Positions 20,641-30,044 of a DNA stretch of 42,619 nt are shown piece by piece. Positions within the stretch are counted from its first letter, which is position 1, and every line of letters begins with the position of its first letter. Origin of the DNA: Spirogloea muscicola (taxonomy: Eukaryota; Streptophyta; Zygnematophyceae; Spirogloeales; Spirogloeaceae). The position numbers and the translations under genes were made by a program. Where the stretch lies: the NCBI GenBank assembly GCA_009602725.1, contig WELB01000165.1:33039-75657 (forward strand), read 5' to 3'. The notes beneath the pieces are model-generated. The model did not search any database. It worked only from the letters and a program-made list of their open reading frames with translations, and was not told where the DNA came from.

Positions 20641-20789
20641 CGGTGCGCATGAAATCAAAGCGAGGCCAAAACAAGCCAATACACAAGAAAGAGCTGGAAG
20701 AGCTGCTCCACACTCCGTTGCTCATTGCTGTTGGGCCTCTCACAGCCGTTGCCTTGCATTGCAAGAGCGGTTCCTTCTTGTTGCTTGAG

Positions 20790-21125
20790 CTGCCCTCGCC
20801 AGTGTCGGCCGCCCGACGTCGCGCCGCGCGGAGATGGGTGGCGCCGCTGACGTCAGCGGTGGGGAAGGGACGTGCCTGGCGACGAGTCCGCCTGTGGTGG
20901 GCACCTGTGGTAGGAGCCAGCAGCATTAATTTGTCGCCAGCCGCGCCGTCGGGACGTCTGGGCGGCGCCGGACGTCCCCCCCGGTGGCGGGCCCGCACCC
21001 GTCGTCGAGCCCCGCACGTGCGCCCAGCTCCGTACGGGGCCTCCCACGTTCGTACGGGCAGTCGTCGCCCAGTAGCCCCGGCCCCCCGCCCACCCAAGCT
21101 GCCTCGGCGAAGGGCGTAGTCGGCT
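20790..21125. other. GC-rich island of unknown origin
   Basis: About 335 bp of much higher GC than its flanks, open on both strands (Arg/Pro-rich readings). It contains a repeated CGTACGGG motif (21031 and 21053 region) and ends at AACGGCATTTCGCC/AACGGCATTGC, a short direct repeat. No family recognised; it may be a fragment of a GC-rich exon. Confidence 0.4.
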
Positions 21126-22397
21126 AACGGCATTTCGCCAACGGCATTGCATTCATATGTGCGTTCTCTCGTGGGCTACCAGCCCTGGCCGCCTTCCCTG
21201 TCCGCCTAGCCTGTGGCTCCGCTAGTAAGCTCATGGACACAAACAAGGCTCTTCCAGCAAAGGGCGAATCAATGGCCAGCCTAGAAAAGAAAAATACACA
21301 GTATAAGGGGCCAGAAAAGCGCTAGAGCGCACAGCGACCGAAGTGGCCACTAGGTGCTCAACACCCCCTATGAGGATAAGAAGAAAAACACCCTCTGTAT
21401 GCACCGGGCTGGCTTGCTCAGCCGCTTTGGAAAATCAGCAGCCGCATTCTCCTTCAAGGAGAGCTGGTTCTTGTTACCCTCGTCGAGCTCGCCGAGAACG
21501 AGTATGATAAGATGTAGCTCTCCCAACACGGTGCGAGGACCGTGAAGAGCCAGCCCACAAATGAGCGAGCACATTTGTGAGAGCACAGCGCCAAGTTTGC
21601 GGGTAGGGAACTCTGGCAGCAGGAATTCCTCTGGCATTGGCAAGCGCGCGCTCATCAGCCATCGCCCCATCAGAGTAGCTCTTTCTCATCACGTGGCTTT
21701 GAATCCATATACTCATTAGGCTGGACTGCCGCAGTCTGACGCAACAAAGTCTTGCAGTGGCTCCACTGGGGGCCCAAACAAGAGCCACATTTGAGGTGCC
21801 CCGACAATTCTAGCAGGCCAGAGTTGACTAAGCAAACGTCTCCAAGGCACTATCAAGGTTGTTGTGGGCTGGTATCCCTGATTGTGTGCTGAAGCACTAT
21901 CGTGATGGACAATGGGTGCATATTAGTGGGCAAGTGGAAATCGAGTGCTGCACGTTCACTCTGGACTGTTCAGATAAGTCTTTGCAGCTCATTCGACATG
22001 TGCAAGCAGCTCCGGCTGGTCTTTTGGGCTGCTTGCTGCAGCGGAGCTTCTCATAGGATGCAAGCACCAATGTCAAGATTATTAGTTGGACTCGAGAATC
22101 CCGTGTGGGCGCAACCCAGACAGTGTCTCTGTGGTCATGTTCAGTGTTCAAACACCGGACCAGAGAAGCAAATGCTGCTGAGGGATGGTCCTTCTGGCAG
22201 CAAGAGTGTGTGTGGGAAAGAGAGCTAGCATGCTCCTAAACTCTACAACGCCGGAGTCGTATGACCGTGGCAAAAAGCTTGTTGACGACTCGACCGATGA
22301 TCATGTGCGGCAGCTAGCTATGCAACCAGGCAACTGAGCAGCTTCGATCTAAGTGCTGCTCAAGGACAAGGGGTTTTCACTTTCGGTCACATGATCA
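21126..22397. other. Spacer and 3' flank of the AP2 gene
   Basis: About 1.27 kb. Weak LINE-tail traces (CAATGGCCAGCC near 21270; TGTGAGAGCACAGCGCC near 21577) are seen in the first half. From about 21850 the sequence looks unique and should include the AP2 3'UTR. I see no other gene. Confidence 0.45.
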
Positions 22398-24682
22398 TCA
22401 GTAAGCCCACGCGGACGTGGTCGCGGCACCACCCCATGCGAAGCTGCCGGGGACGTCGGACGGGTGCGCAAACTCGGGGATATCGAGGAAGTCTCGCGGG
22501 TGCCCAAGCGCGGAGGTGAGGTCGACAGGGCTGCTGAGGTCGGAGTCGCTGAGAAGGTTGGGGATGTCAAAGAGCTCAAAGAGTGGCTGCTCCTCATCAG
22601 GCTGCGGCGCCATACTGTCAGGGGCGAGGTCTCCCACTTCCAGCTTGTCGAGGGGCGTCGTCGGCGACAGCGGGCCAAACTGGGGGCAGGGCTGGTGCAT
22701 CGCTGGTGGCCAGTGCTGCGGAAGCGGTGGCAGCTGCTGCTGCTGCAGTGGCATGGGCGGCTGCATCGGTGGCGGCTGCTGGTGCAGGAGGCCGAGCGCG
22801 AGCTGCTGTTGCAGCAGCGTGCGGGCAAGCAGGCCCTGATCGAGCATGCCGGTGCCCACGGGGGCGACGGCATGCTCGATCAGGGGGGTGACGGCCGGCT
22901 TGGTGTCAGCAAGGTAGTGGGATGGCGGCTGCCGCAGCATCACCTGCTGTGACAGCGGTGGCAGCTGCTGCGCCGGCTGCTGATGGTGGAGCAAGAGTTG
23001 CTGCTGCTGTGGGCGTTGCTGGAGGTGGAGCTGATGGCGCTGGTTGTGGTCGTGGTGGAGGAAGTTGGCGTGCTGCGGTGGTGGGCATGAGCCAGTGCTG
23101 GCGGTGGCAGCGGCCTGCGCAAGAAGCGCATCAGCGAGGAGGCGCTCCTGCAGAGCTCGCTCCTCCAGCAGCCGGCGCTGCAGCATCTGGCGGTGCTGCA
23201 GCAGCCGGTGCTCCAGCGCGCGTTGCTCCAGAGCCCGGTGCTCCAGCAGCTCGCGCACCGCCGCCGCCGTCGCCGCCGCAACGCCGTCCCAGCCGCAACT
23301 CAGGAAGGTGGCGCTCGGGGATGGCGATGCAGGCGACGTGCTGGTCACGGCGGCATCCATCCATGCAGCGCCGCTGCTGCAGCCGCTGCTCTCCCTGCTC
23401 GACCCGCTCGATGTTGACGTTGCCGCGCGCTTGGCTGCCGGCATCAGTGCTGCCGCGAGCGGGAGCTGCAACAAGCGCTGCGTCGCCGCAATCGGCGACT
23501 TGGGGTCGCCACTGCGGCGCTGCTGAGCAGTCGAGCTGCCGCCGCCAGACAGCATCGTCGGGCTGCCGGAGCTCAGGCTGTCCTCAACGGACGCCACTGC
23601 CGCTGCCGCATCGCCGACAGCGATGCAGCCATCGCCACCGCCGCGGGTGGCGAGCTGCCGGCTCAGCGCCTCCCTGCGTGCGCGGACGAGCGCCTGCATG
23701 GTCGTCGCTGGCAGCGGCACGTCATCGTACACGTCCGGGAAGTTGAGGAAGCGTCCCGTAGCCTGGCTCCCGCGCAGGATGCGCGCCGCTGCGTCGTACG
23801 CCTTGGCGGCCTGCGAGCCCGAGAAGGGAAGTGGGCGTGGCACAAGCGCCGGCACAACAAAGAGCGGCGCTCAGGGTGGTGGGCGCAGAAGCTCAGCCAG
23901 TTTCGTTCGAGGCTTGGACAACAACGTGCGCACCAAGCAAGTGGGTTTGGAGTGCAAGGGGGGAAACAGGCAGGAGCTTTCAAGTAACGACATCACCGGC
24001 GGTCAGACTGGCAGCCCAATTGGCAGCATGGCTGCTGGCCAGCAGCTGCCAAGCGGAGGAGGAGGGAGGGAGGAGATGGGGGCGGTGGGTTTTCGCCAAC
24101 CTCCTCGGGCGTGTCAAAGGAGCCGAGCCAGATGCGCGCGCGCTTGCGCGGCTCCCGGATCTCCGACACCCACTTGCCCCACTTGCGCCGCCGCACGCCC
24201 TTGTACTGCTTGCTGCCCGCCGCCCCACCCCCCTCTGCCTCCTCCTCGCCGTCGTCCGCCGGCTCCCCCGCAGCCTCGCTGCTGCCGGGCGCCGTCAGAG
24301 GCGTCAGCCCCGCCGGAGGCGTCGGGGCCGCCGCCACGGCGGTGCCGGAGTCGAGGGCTGCGGAGCTGCCGCCACAACGCGCTGCTGCGGCGCCGAGGCC
24401 GCTGCCGGCGCCCGGCGAGGGGTCCGCGATGACGGTGAGCGCCGGCTCACGCACGACGACCGGGATCGCGGGCCCGTCGATGGGCTGCAGCACGCCCACG
24501 CCGTTCCGGTCGTACAGCACGCGGTACTTAGGGGACGCCGCCGCCGCCGCCGTACTAGCGAAGCCACCGCCGCTGCCGCTGTCCTTGCCGCCAGTGGCCA
24601 AGGCCGGCGCCGGTGCCGGCGTTGGCAAAGGCGGCGGCGGCCATCGAGCCTCGGCCAGGGGGGCCGCCGGCAGCGCGGGCAT
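22398..24682 (-). CDS. AP2/ERF-domain transcription factor, exons 24682-24101 and 23810-22398
   Basis: The single AP2 domain reads [35 protein letters not shown], then across the intron [14 protein letters not shown] and LNFPD. The YRG-like and WLG elements and the Ala/Asp-rich helix are all present. It should bind GCC- or DRE-like promoter elements in the nucleus. The phase-0 intron (24100-23811, GTTGGC...GCAG) splits the domain, unlike most land-plant ERFs. The predicted protein is about 664 aa from ATG 24682. An unrelated N-terminal block ([17 protein letters not shown]) may be a conserved motif. After the AP2 domain there are Ser/Ala-rich linkers, a long Glu/Arg/Leu helix ([20 protein letters not shown]), a Gln/His-rich segment, and an acidic C terminus with [10 protein letters not shown] and DFLDIPEF that looks like an activation domain. 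Stop TGA at 22400-22398. The start is uncertain, because the frame stays open upstream without an ATG. Confidence 0.85.
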
Positions 24683-25500
24683 GGCCCAAGGAGGCGGCGG
24701 CGGAGGCGGCGGCGGAGGGGGGAGAGCGTGGTAGTGCCAGAGCTTTGTATCCCGGAGGAGGGAGAGAGAGGAGGGGGGGAAGGAGGGAGGAAGGCCCCCC
24801 CTCCCTCCCCAACGCCAGGGGCGGTTGCGGCGGGGGGCACGTGCGGGGGCCAGGGCCCAGCAGCAGAGGCTCAGACGTCCTCCACCTCCCTGGGAGGTGC
24901 CTGGCAACCGGAACGGCCAGCACTCAGGCGTCGTCTAGCGCGGCGCTCCGCGGGTAGCAGGGGCGCGAAACGTCGGGGAACTTGGCGGCGCCCGGTGCCC
25001 GGGCGCGCAGCGCCGCCGGGCCTGGCGGCGCCGTCGGCCTGGCCCCCGCCCTGCCGCGCCGCTCGCGCGCCCGGCTTCTTGCAACATCCCCGCACATCGT
25101 AGCCGTGAGGTGAGGCGCGGTGGAAATCCGGCACGGGAGGCCCGCCGGAGCGCCGCCTCTGCTTCTGGCGACGCCGCCAAGTTGGCGGCGGGGCCGCAGC
25201 GCGCGCCTCTCCCGAGACGTCCCCCCCCCGTCCTGCTGCCGGAGGGTGCCTCCGGCTATGGCGGCGAGCGCGGCGGCGGCGGCTCGGCCACGCCGCGGCC
25301 CCGTCGTCGGGAGGGGGCCACAGTCCGCCATCGCCGCCAGGCCCCCCGAGCTGCGCGAGGACGTCCCCGCTGCCAGCAGCTGCGCTCGCGCGGCCAGCTC
25401 CTATTCGCTCTTAGCCACTTGCATAGCGTGTGTCGTTTTGGCGCCTCGCCGGCCCCTCCCGACAATGTACCGGCTTGAATTGGCCTCCATTTCATTTTAT
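24683..25500. other. GC-rich 5' region of the AP2 gene
   Basis: It includes a purine-rich tract on the plus strand (24740-24800) and GC-rich sequence to about 25400. Several long frames are open on both strands, as expected from composition. It probably contains the promoter and 5'UTR of the AP2 gene. No TATA box stands out. Confidence 0.4.
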
Positions 25501-25514
25501 CGCCCCGCGCGCCT

Positions 25515-25735
25515 TCCCCCTTTTATTTGTTTCTAATACACGGAATTTTCCCCTTCCGACCTTGTTCGCTCTGCCAGGGCTTGTTCATTCCTCGCTTTCT
25601 CGCTTTCTCGCTTTCACAGCCCCCGTCCCCTTCGGTAAGACCTGACCGGTGAAGTGTGAGCAAGGCTTGAGCTCTTTCTTTGTGAGGTCTGAAAGGGCCG
25701 GAAGAGAGATGCCAGAAAGAGAGAAAGACGCTTCC
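25515..25735. mobile_element. LINE tail scraps
   Basis: A family 2 terminus (TTTGTTTCTAATACACGG) at about 25528-25545 is followed by decayed plus-strand tail modules (GACCTTGTTCGCTC; CTTTCACAGCCCCCGTCCCC). Confidence 0.5.
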
Positions 25736-25738
25736 AGT

Positions 25739-25864
25739 GAGGGCGATGGCTGTGAGTGGCCAGCCCAGAAATGAGTGAAGAAACTTCGAAAAGGTCAGAG
25801 AAAGCGTTCATTCTTTCTGAAGTCACTCTCTTTTCTGGGCTGGCCACTCACAGCCATCGCCCTC
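25739..25864. repeat. 33-bp perfect inverted repeat of delta-type LINE tails
   Basis: Arm 25739-25771 is the exact reverse complement of 25832-25864, with a 60-bp spacer. Each arm carries the delta hairpin (GGGCTGGCCACTCACAGCC) plus ATCGCCCTC. The two tails are head to head and can also pair with one another. Confidence 0.9.
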
Positions 25865-25874
25865 AAGTGACATT

Positions 25875-26330
25875 TTCCCGTGTATTAGAAACAAACGAAG
25901 GCCAAGTACCAAGGCAAGCACACATGAAGATTCACAACAGATACACCCGCTCAGTAACCACGGGTCAAAATATAAAGGTCACTAATCGAAGCCTAAATAT
26001 TAGATAACAGATGCGAAGCCCTTCTGTCACCAACTAGAGCTCGCCCAGCTTTCTGGTGCAAAGCATTAGCCTGAGCACGCTGCAAACAGGCCGACAATCG
26101 CCGTCGCAAGAACGACGGATATGCAGCTGGCAAGCCCATCTCAGCCGGGAACACATCTGCATGTCGTGTGTAGCCTAGATTGGCAATATTCTGAAGGAGA
26201 AGGTGGAAACGAGGACCTAGACAGCCAAAGATGTCAGACTGCCGCTGGCAGGAGCCGGTCGCATATGGAAGTGGCGCCCTGAAATGGAAGCGTCTATCTC
26301 TCTGAGAAAGCGCTGAAGTACACAATCAGC
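25875..26330 (-). mobile_element. Family 2 LINE copy
   Basis: From the 3' end inward: CGTGTATTAGAAACAAACG, UTR with GGCAAGCACACATG and CTCAGTAACCACGGGTC, then an antisense ORF end reading LRRRLSACLQRAQANALHQK, AGRALVGDRRASHLLSNI-stop, preceded by PRFHLLLQNIANLGY. The coding end is homologous to the SLQRSMARALHLRAGRAL block of family 1, so this is a related but distinct LINE family. Confidence 0.75.
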
Positions 26331-26640
26331 GCTTCCAAATTGACAGCAGTGGCTGTGAGAAGCCAGCCCAAAGGAATGGACAAGGTCGTCCGGATGGCGC
26401 AAGAAGCAAGATACTAATTGCTAAGACGTGAGCAAGTAGGCTCTCAGTAACATCTTATCAGTGAATGAAACATCAACAGCGCCGCCAAATAGACTGGGGG
26501 CTGTGAGAGGCCTGCCCAAAGAAGAAAGAAGAAAGTGCTCGCCCACAGAAGAAAGAAAACCCACAGAGGGTAGGGCGTGGGAAAGGGCAACTCAAAACGA
26601 ATGGACAAGGTCTGCCGGAGCCAGGTCGAATTGTACTGCA
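26300..26640 (-). mobile_element. Family 1 LINE tails
   Basis: Tail modules at 26330-26395 (CAGTGGCTGTGAGAAGCC), 26490-26520 (GGGGGCTGTGAGAGGCC) and 26520-26615 (GTGCTCGCCCACAGAAG). Decayed coding end near 26440-26460. Confidence 0.6.
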
Positions 26641-26689
26641 GTAAATGGAGGTCGGAATAGCTAGAGGCCGCACTCATGTGGCCACGAGG

Positions 26690-26822
26690 CAATCAGTAAC
26701 TCCTATTGAGCAGCCGCAGGTCAGAGGAATTAGTCTCCAGGTAGCGGATCCCCTGGCCAGAGCTAGAGAGATGTCAGAAGGAATGAATAAGGTCCAAAAG
26801 GGCCGAAAGGCGCCAAAAGGCA
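26690..26822 (-). mobile_element. Family 1 LINE coding end abutting a triplet repeat
   Basis: Antisense C terminus in CAGTAACTCCTATTGAGCAGC then CGCAGGTCAGAGGAATTAG, with ALARGSA-type codons (GGATCCCCTGGCCAGAGCTAG split by context). It ends at about 26820, where the GGN repeat starts. Confidence 0.65.
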
Positions 26823-27285
26823 ATGGCAGCGATGGTGGTGGCGGAGATTGCGGCGTTGGTGGTGGCGACGGTGGCGGAGATGACGCCGTTGGCGGTGGCG
26901 GCGATGGTGGTGGTGGAGATGGCGGCGTTGGCGGGGCGGCGATGGCGGTGGTGGTGATGGCGGCGGTGGCGGTGGTGAAGATGGCGGCGTTGGCGGTGGT
27001 GGCGCTGGCGGTGGCAGCGCTGGTGATGGCGGAGATGGCGGCGATGGTGGTGGCGATTGCGGCGGAGATGGCCGCGTCAGCGCTGGCGCCGATGGTGGTG
27101 GTGGAGATGGCGGCAGTGGCGGTGGCGGCGATGGCGGTGGCAGCAATGGCAGTGGCGGAAATGGTGGCGGTGGCGGTGGCGGCGATGGTGGTGGCGGACA
27201 TGGCGGCGTTGGCGGCGGTGGCGGTGGCGGAGATGGCGGCGGTGGCGGTGGCGGTGGTGGCGGTGGCGGCGGCGAAGCCAATTCT
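26823..27285. repeat. GGN-triplet minisatellite (GGT/GGC/GGA/GAT), Pro/Ser-rich on the minus strand
   Basis: About 460 bp of imperfect triplets with a higher-order unit close to GGTGGCGGAGATGGCGGC. Every frame is nearly stop-free. On the minus strand one frame reads PPSPPPP-type repeats, as in hydroxyproline-rich wall proteins of green algae, but that reading moves to another frame near 26930. The safest call is a triplet repeat; it could be a broken HRGP exon. Confidence 0.85.
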
Positions 27286-27830
27286 GCCAAGCAGCCGCCA
27301 AGCATTCCCAGTAGCAGGCCAGCTACAAATTGCTGCTGTCAGCAATGGTGGCAGCTTGCCAAACCCAAGCCAGTCGCGGGCCCTACCTCAGGCGCACGCA
27401 CCAAAGCTGTCGCAGTCAGTCCTGCCGGGGAGTTGCAGTGCAGAGGGGTCCATGTGGCGTTTGGTCATGTACACAGATTGCCAACCTGCATGTAGCCCCT
27501 GCGCAGCGTGCATGGACACCGGAGCCGCAGCGGCAGGGCTGCGTGAGGCAAGCCGGCGCCAACCAGCGTGGCCAGCTGCCAGTCAGACCATGAAGGCGTT
27601 GAAGCGGGCACCAATATGAAGTTCGTGTCGCAGAAGCAGTCCTGCCTGACCGCTTCACGAAAACCTTCGCCACAAGAAAGTGTAGAATCGAAGTTGCAGT
27701 CGAGATTCACGAAATAGCCTAAACTGTAATCGCACTGCGCCACCGGCCGCGCCGCGCAACGCGCTGGCGCCGTCAGTGGCCCGAAGAGGGCCGCCGCGAA
27801 GGGCGCGGGCGGCCCGCTGCCCGGCACAGA
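27286..27830 (-). pseudogene. Possible Cys-rich exon(s) beside the Pro-rich repeat
   Basis: A minus-strand frame open from about 27827 reads CDYSLGYFVNLDCNFDSTLS, CGEGFREAVRQDCFCDTNFI, then LVPAST, with Cys spacing unlike random GC-rich DNA. A plausible donor (TTG|GTGCCC) follows. A short hydrophobic stretch FVAGLLLGMLGGCLAEL sits just before the Pro-rich repeat at 27330-27285 in a frame consistent with splicing. Together they could be remains of a secreted Cys-rich/Pro-rich wall protein. I cannot name a family or prove coding. Confidence 0.25.
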
Positions 27831-28119
27831 GCCAGGCCAGGCGAAGCGAGCCCCCGCGGGAGGCCGCGNGTGGGGCCGCCGCCATTGCCATCGGAGCTCG
27901 GCTCGCGCGCCGCCGCGGGGCTGGCGGAGCGGCTTGCCGGGACGGCGCGCGCTTGCCCCGGGCCGGCACGTTCGCGTGGCTACCTGCCTCCCCGGGCCGG
28001 CCTGCCTGCCTGCCTACGTGCTGACTCGTAATTCCTGAGCGGGCCCACCCAGCTGCAGCCGCGACGAGATCAGCCGCCTTGGGCAGAAGAAGCAGCTCAA
28101 GCTTTTCCACTAAGGAAGA
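27831..28119. other. GC-rich stretch with an N, plus a LINE coding-end scrap
   Basis: N at 27869. A plus-strand TYVLTRNS-stop (about 28011-28034) matches the LINE C-terminal variant at 20380-20412. The rest is Ala/Arg-rich in several frames without an assignable product. Confidence 0.4.
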
Positions 28120-28215
28120 GATCGTGCATTAGAAAGAAATGTAGGTCAAATGGCCAGGTACAAAGGCAAGCACATCTAAAAATCTACATAACCTACAGCA
28201 GATTGACTAAGGGGC
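28120..28215 (-). mobile_element. Family 2 LINE tail-only copy
   Basis: CGTGCATTAGAAAGAAATG, GGTCAAATGGCCAGGTAC, AAGGCAAGCACATC and CCTACAGCAGATTGAC follow the family 2 UTR exactly as at 28765-28860, then stop abruptly. Confidence 0.8.
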
Positions 28216-28300
28216 GAGGGCTGTGAAAAGCCAGCCCGAAGAGGATTTCGTCCGAAGGGGCCCGAAAGCGCTGACACATTAAGCAAGGAGCATGCAGGAT
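28205..28300 (-). mobile_element. Family 1 LINE tail (beta-type)
   Basis: GGGCGAGGGCTGTGAAAAGC hairpin and UTR body with CGAAGGGGCCCGAAAGCGC. Confidence 0.65.
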
Positions 28301-28384
28301 GACTCCTTAGGTGGCAGTGATTGTCTGCATCATGTGGGCCGTCTTTGCTGAGCTGTAATGAGAGCTAGAGCTTCGTGACCCATT
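28301..28384. other. Short unassigned spacer
   Basis: No feature seen in these 84 bases. Confidence 0.4.
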
Positions 28385-28565
28385 GCCGGACAAGTGGCAC
28401 TCCCTATGAAGGCAAGGGCTGTGAAAAGCCAGCCCGAAAAGTATTGACAAACGTTCGAAGGGGCCAAAAACGCTTAGCAGCTACGAAGGGGCCTGAAGAA
28501 GCTGTCAGAACGGGGGAGAATGGACCACTCAGTATATACGAGTGAGGAGCCTCAAAACCGTCCTC
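28385..28565 (-). mobile_element. Family 1 LINE 3' end, VHP subfamily
   Basis: Beta tail (AAGTGGCACTCCCTATGAAG), UTR, then antisense GAATGGACCACTCAGTATAT and ACGAGTGAGGAGCCTC, the VHP-type C terminus. Confidence 0.65.
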
Positions 28566-28574
28566 CGGTCCTCC

Positions 28575-28748
28575 ATCACTCATTGAAGAAGAAGGGCTCG
28601 CACATTGAGGATAAGAAGACAGTGCGCGCCCATAGAGAAGAGGGGCTGGCAAAGCTAGCTCAAAAAGAATGAACAAAGGACGAGAAGGAGCCAGGGGAAG
28701 CACTTAGAAAAACAAGCACAAAAACACAGAGCAGCTACGAAGCACTCC
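28575..28748 (-). mobile_element. Family 1 LINE tail-only copy (alpha-type)
   Basis: It contains two nested starts of the tail (GCTCGCACATTGAGGATAAG and GTGCGCGCCCATAGAGAAG), one hairpin and the UTR up to CAGCTACGAAGCACTCC, just before the coding end would begin. Confidence 0.7.
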
Positions 28749-28764
28749 TTACTTCCCCGGGGAA

Positions 28765-29045
28765 AAATGAGACCGTGTATTAGAAAGAAATGTAGGCCAA
28801 ATGGCCAGGTACAAAGGCAAGCACATCTGAAGATCTACATGACCTACAGCAGATTGACCCGCTCAATAACCACGGGTCAAAACATAAAGGTCACTACTCG
28901 ATGCATGAATACTAGATGCCAGGGAGCCCTTCTGCCACCTAAAGCTCGCCCAGCTTTCCGGGGAAAGCGCCGGCCGCGCTGGCGGCACTTGGCGCGTATT
29001 CTGTCAAAGCGCTGCCGCCCGGCGGGCGCCGTGGCGGGGGCGGCA
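28765..29045 (-). mobile_element. Family 2 LINE copy
   Basis: The most complete family 2 UTR: CGTGTATTAGAAAGAAATG terminus, GGCCAAATGGCCAGGTAC, ATCTGAAGATCTACATGACC, ACCCGCTCAATAACCACGGG, then the antisense KAGRALGG coding end. The internal short palindromes suggest UTR structure. Confidence 0.75.
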
Positions 29046-29129
29046 ACGCAGGCGCAGCCTAAGCCCACCTCGCTGGTGGCTTCCCATTCGCCGAAGTCTC
29101 GTGCATAGCGGTGTGAAGTTGGCGCCTTT

Positions 29130-29530
29130 CAAGCCAGCAGGCCATCGATCGACGGCAGATCAGCAATTCTCCAGCAAGGGGAGCTGCCTGGCTTCCACGC
29201 TGCGGGGTCGCTTGCCCAGGTGTTCCGCATGCGGCTATCTCTCCTCCCAACGCAGCCCTTGACCCCTTTGAGAGAGCCACTTTCATCCAACGCTCCCTGG
29301 TCACGCAGTGCACTTGAGGGCAGGCCGCGCTATGCTGTTGCTTCTGAATCCCGTCGGGGTGCCTCTTTTCCAGCTGCAAATCACTCCAACTTGCTGCTGC
29401 TTACTCGGGGTTTATTAAGCTCCCATCAGCTGTAGTCTCTTGCATAGCTGTGTGGTTTCGGCGCCTTTCGGCCCCTTTGGACCTTGTCCATTCTTTCAGG
29501 GCTGGCTATCTTACAGCCCCTGCCATTACT
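29130..29530 (+). mobile_element. Family 1 LINE copy carrying a 33-bp insertion
   Basis: ORF end: RPSIDGRSAILQQGELPGFH, AAGSLAQVFRMRLS, then the insertion, then QRSLVTQCT-like codons, ASESRRGASFPAA and NLLLLTRGL. The UTR runs through CTTGCATAGCTGTGTGG and CTTTGGACCTTGTCC to the hairpin near 29500. Confidence 0.8.
29254..29286 (+). mobile_element. 33-bp tail-only LINE insertion with perfect 7-bp target duplication
   Basis: CCAACGC at 29247-29253 and again at 29287-29293 flanks 33 bp equal to the last bases of a beta-type tail (AGCCCTTGACCCC...GAGAGAGCCACTTTCAT). The empty site is seen in the copy at 14860-14890 (TTCTTCCAACGCTCCCTGG on the minus strand). It is the shortest insertion in the window. 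Confidence 0.88.
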
Positions 29531-29770
29531 GGAAGACCTGTGGTTTTGGACCTTGTTTATGCGGGCTGGCTTTTCACAGCCCTCGCCCCTTCTGAAGGAA
29601 CAGCGTCCTATCTTGTCAATCCTTTTTTCTGGGCTGGCCGCTCACAGCCATCGCCCTCTGCTGGAAGAGAAGTGGCACTCCCAATGTGGGCAAGGGCTGT
29701 GAAAAGCCAGCCCGAGAAATATTGACAAAGGTTCGAAGTGGCCAAAAAACTCTTAGCAGCTACTGGAAGC
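29531..29770. mobile_element. LINE tails in both orientations
   Basis: Plus hairpins GGGCTGGCTTTTCACAGCCC (about 29562) and GGGCTGGCCGCTCACAGCC (about 29632), then a minus beta tail at 29670-29765 (AAGTGGCACTCCCAATGTGG). Confidence 0.7.
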
Positions 29771-30044
29771 ATCCTTCTTCTCACTCTACGACCTGTACGT
29801 GTGAAAGAATTGACTTTAATTGACGTCATGTGTTTTGTAGGTAATTCTTCGTTTGTTGGATCATGCTTTTCTTTTACGGCTTCATCATTCCTAAGCGCGG
29901 GTACATATGTACACACTGTCAGATGAACATGATGACTGGGCCGAGGTGGGGCCGCGCTTCTTGTCCGAGGCGATTCGGGCACGAGTGCGGAGGAGAAACA
30001 GCTTTAGGAGGGCACGAGGAGCTACCTACCGGGGGGGCCGCCCC
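29771..30044. other. Short spacer, no gene recognised
   Basis: Mixed composition; contains CATCCTTCTTCTCACTC, related to tail sequence near 19645. No reading frame I would call. Confidence 0.4.

Noticed and set aside
22922-24734. Long plus-strand Ala/Arg-rich frames opposite the AP2 gene
   Set aside because: They mirror the Gln-, Ala- and Pro-rich codons of the minus-strand AP2 protein and have no domain of their own.
26763-27305. Intact hydroxyproline-rich glycoprotein gene
   Set aside because: The Pro/Ser reading moves between frames and all frames are nearly stop-free, as expected for a triplet repeat. Kept only as a repeat with a possible broken exon.
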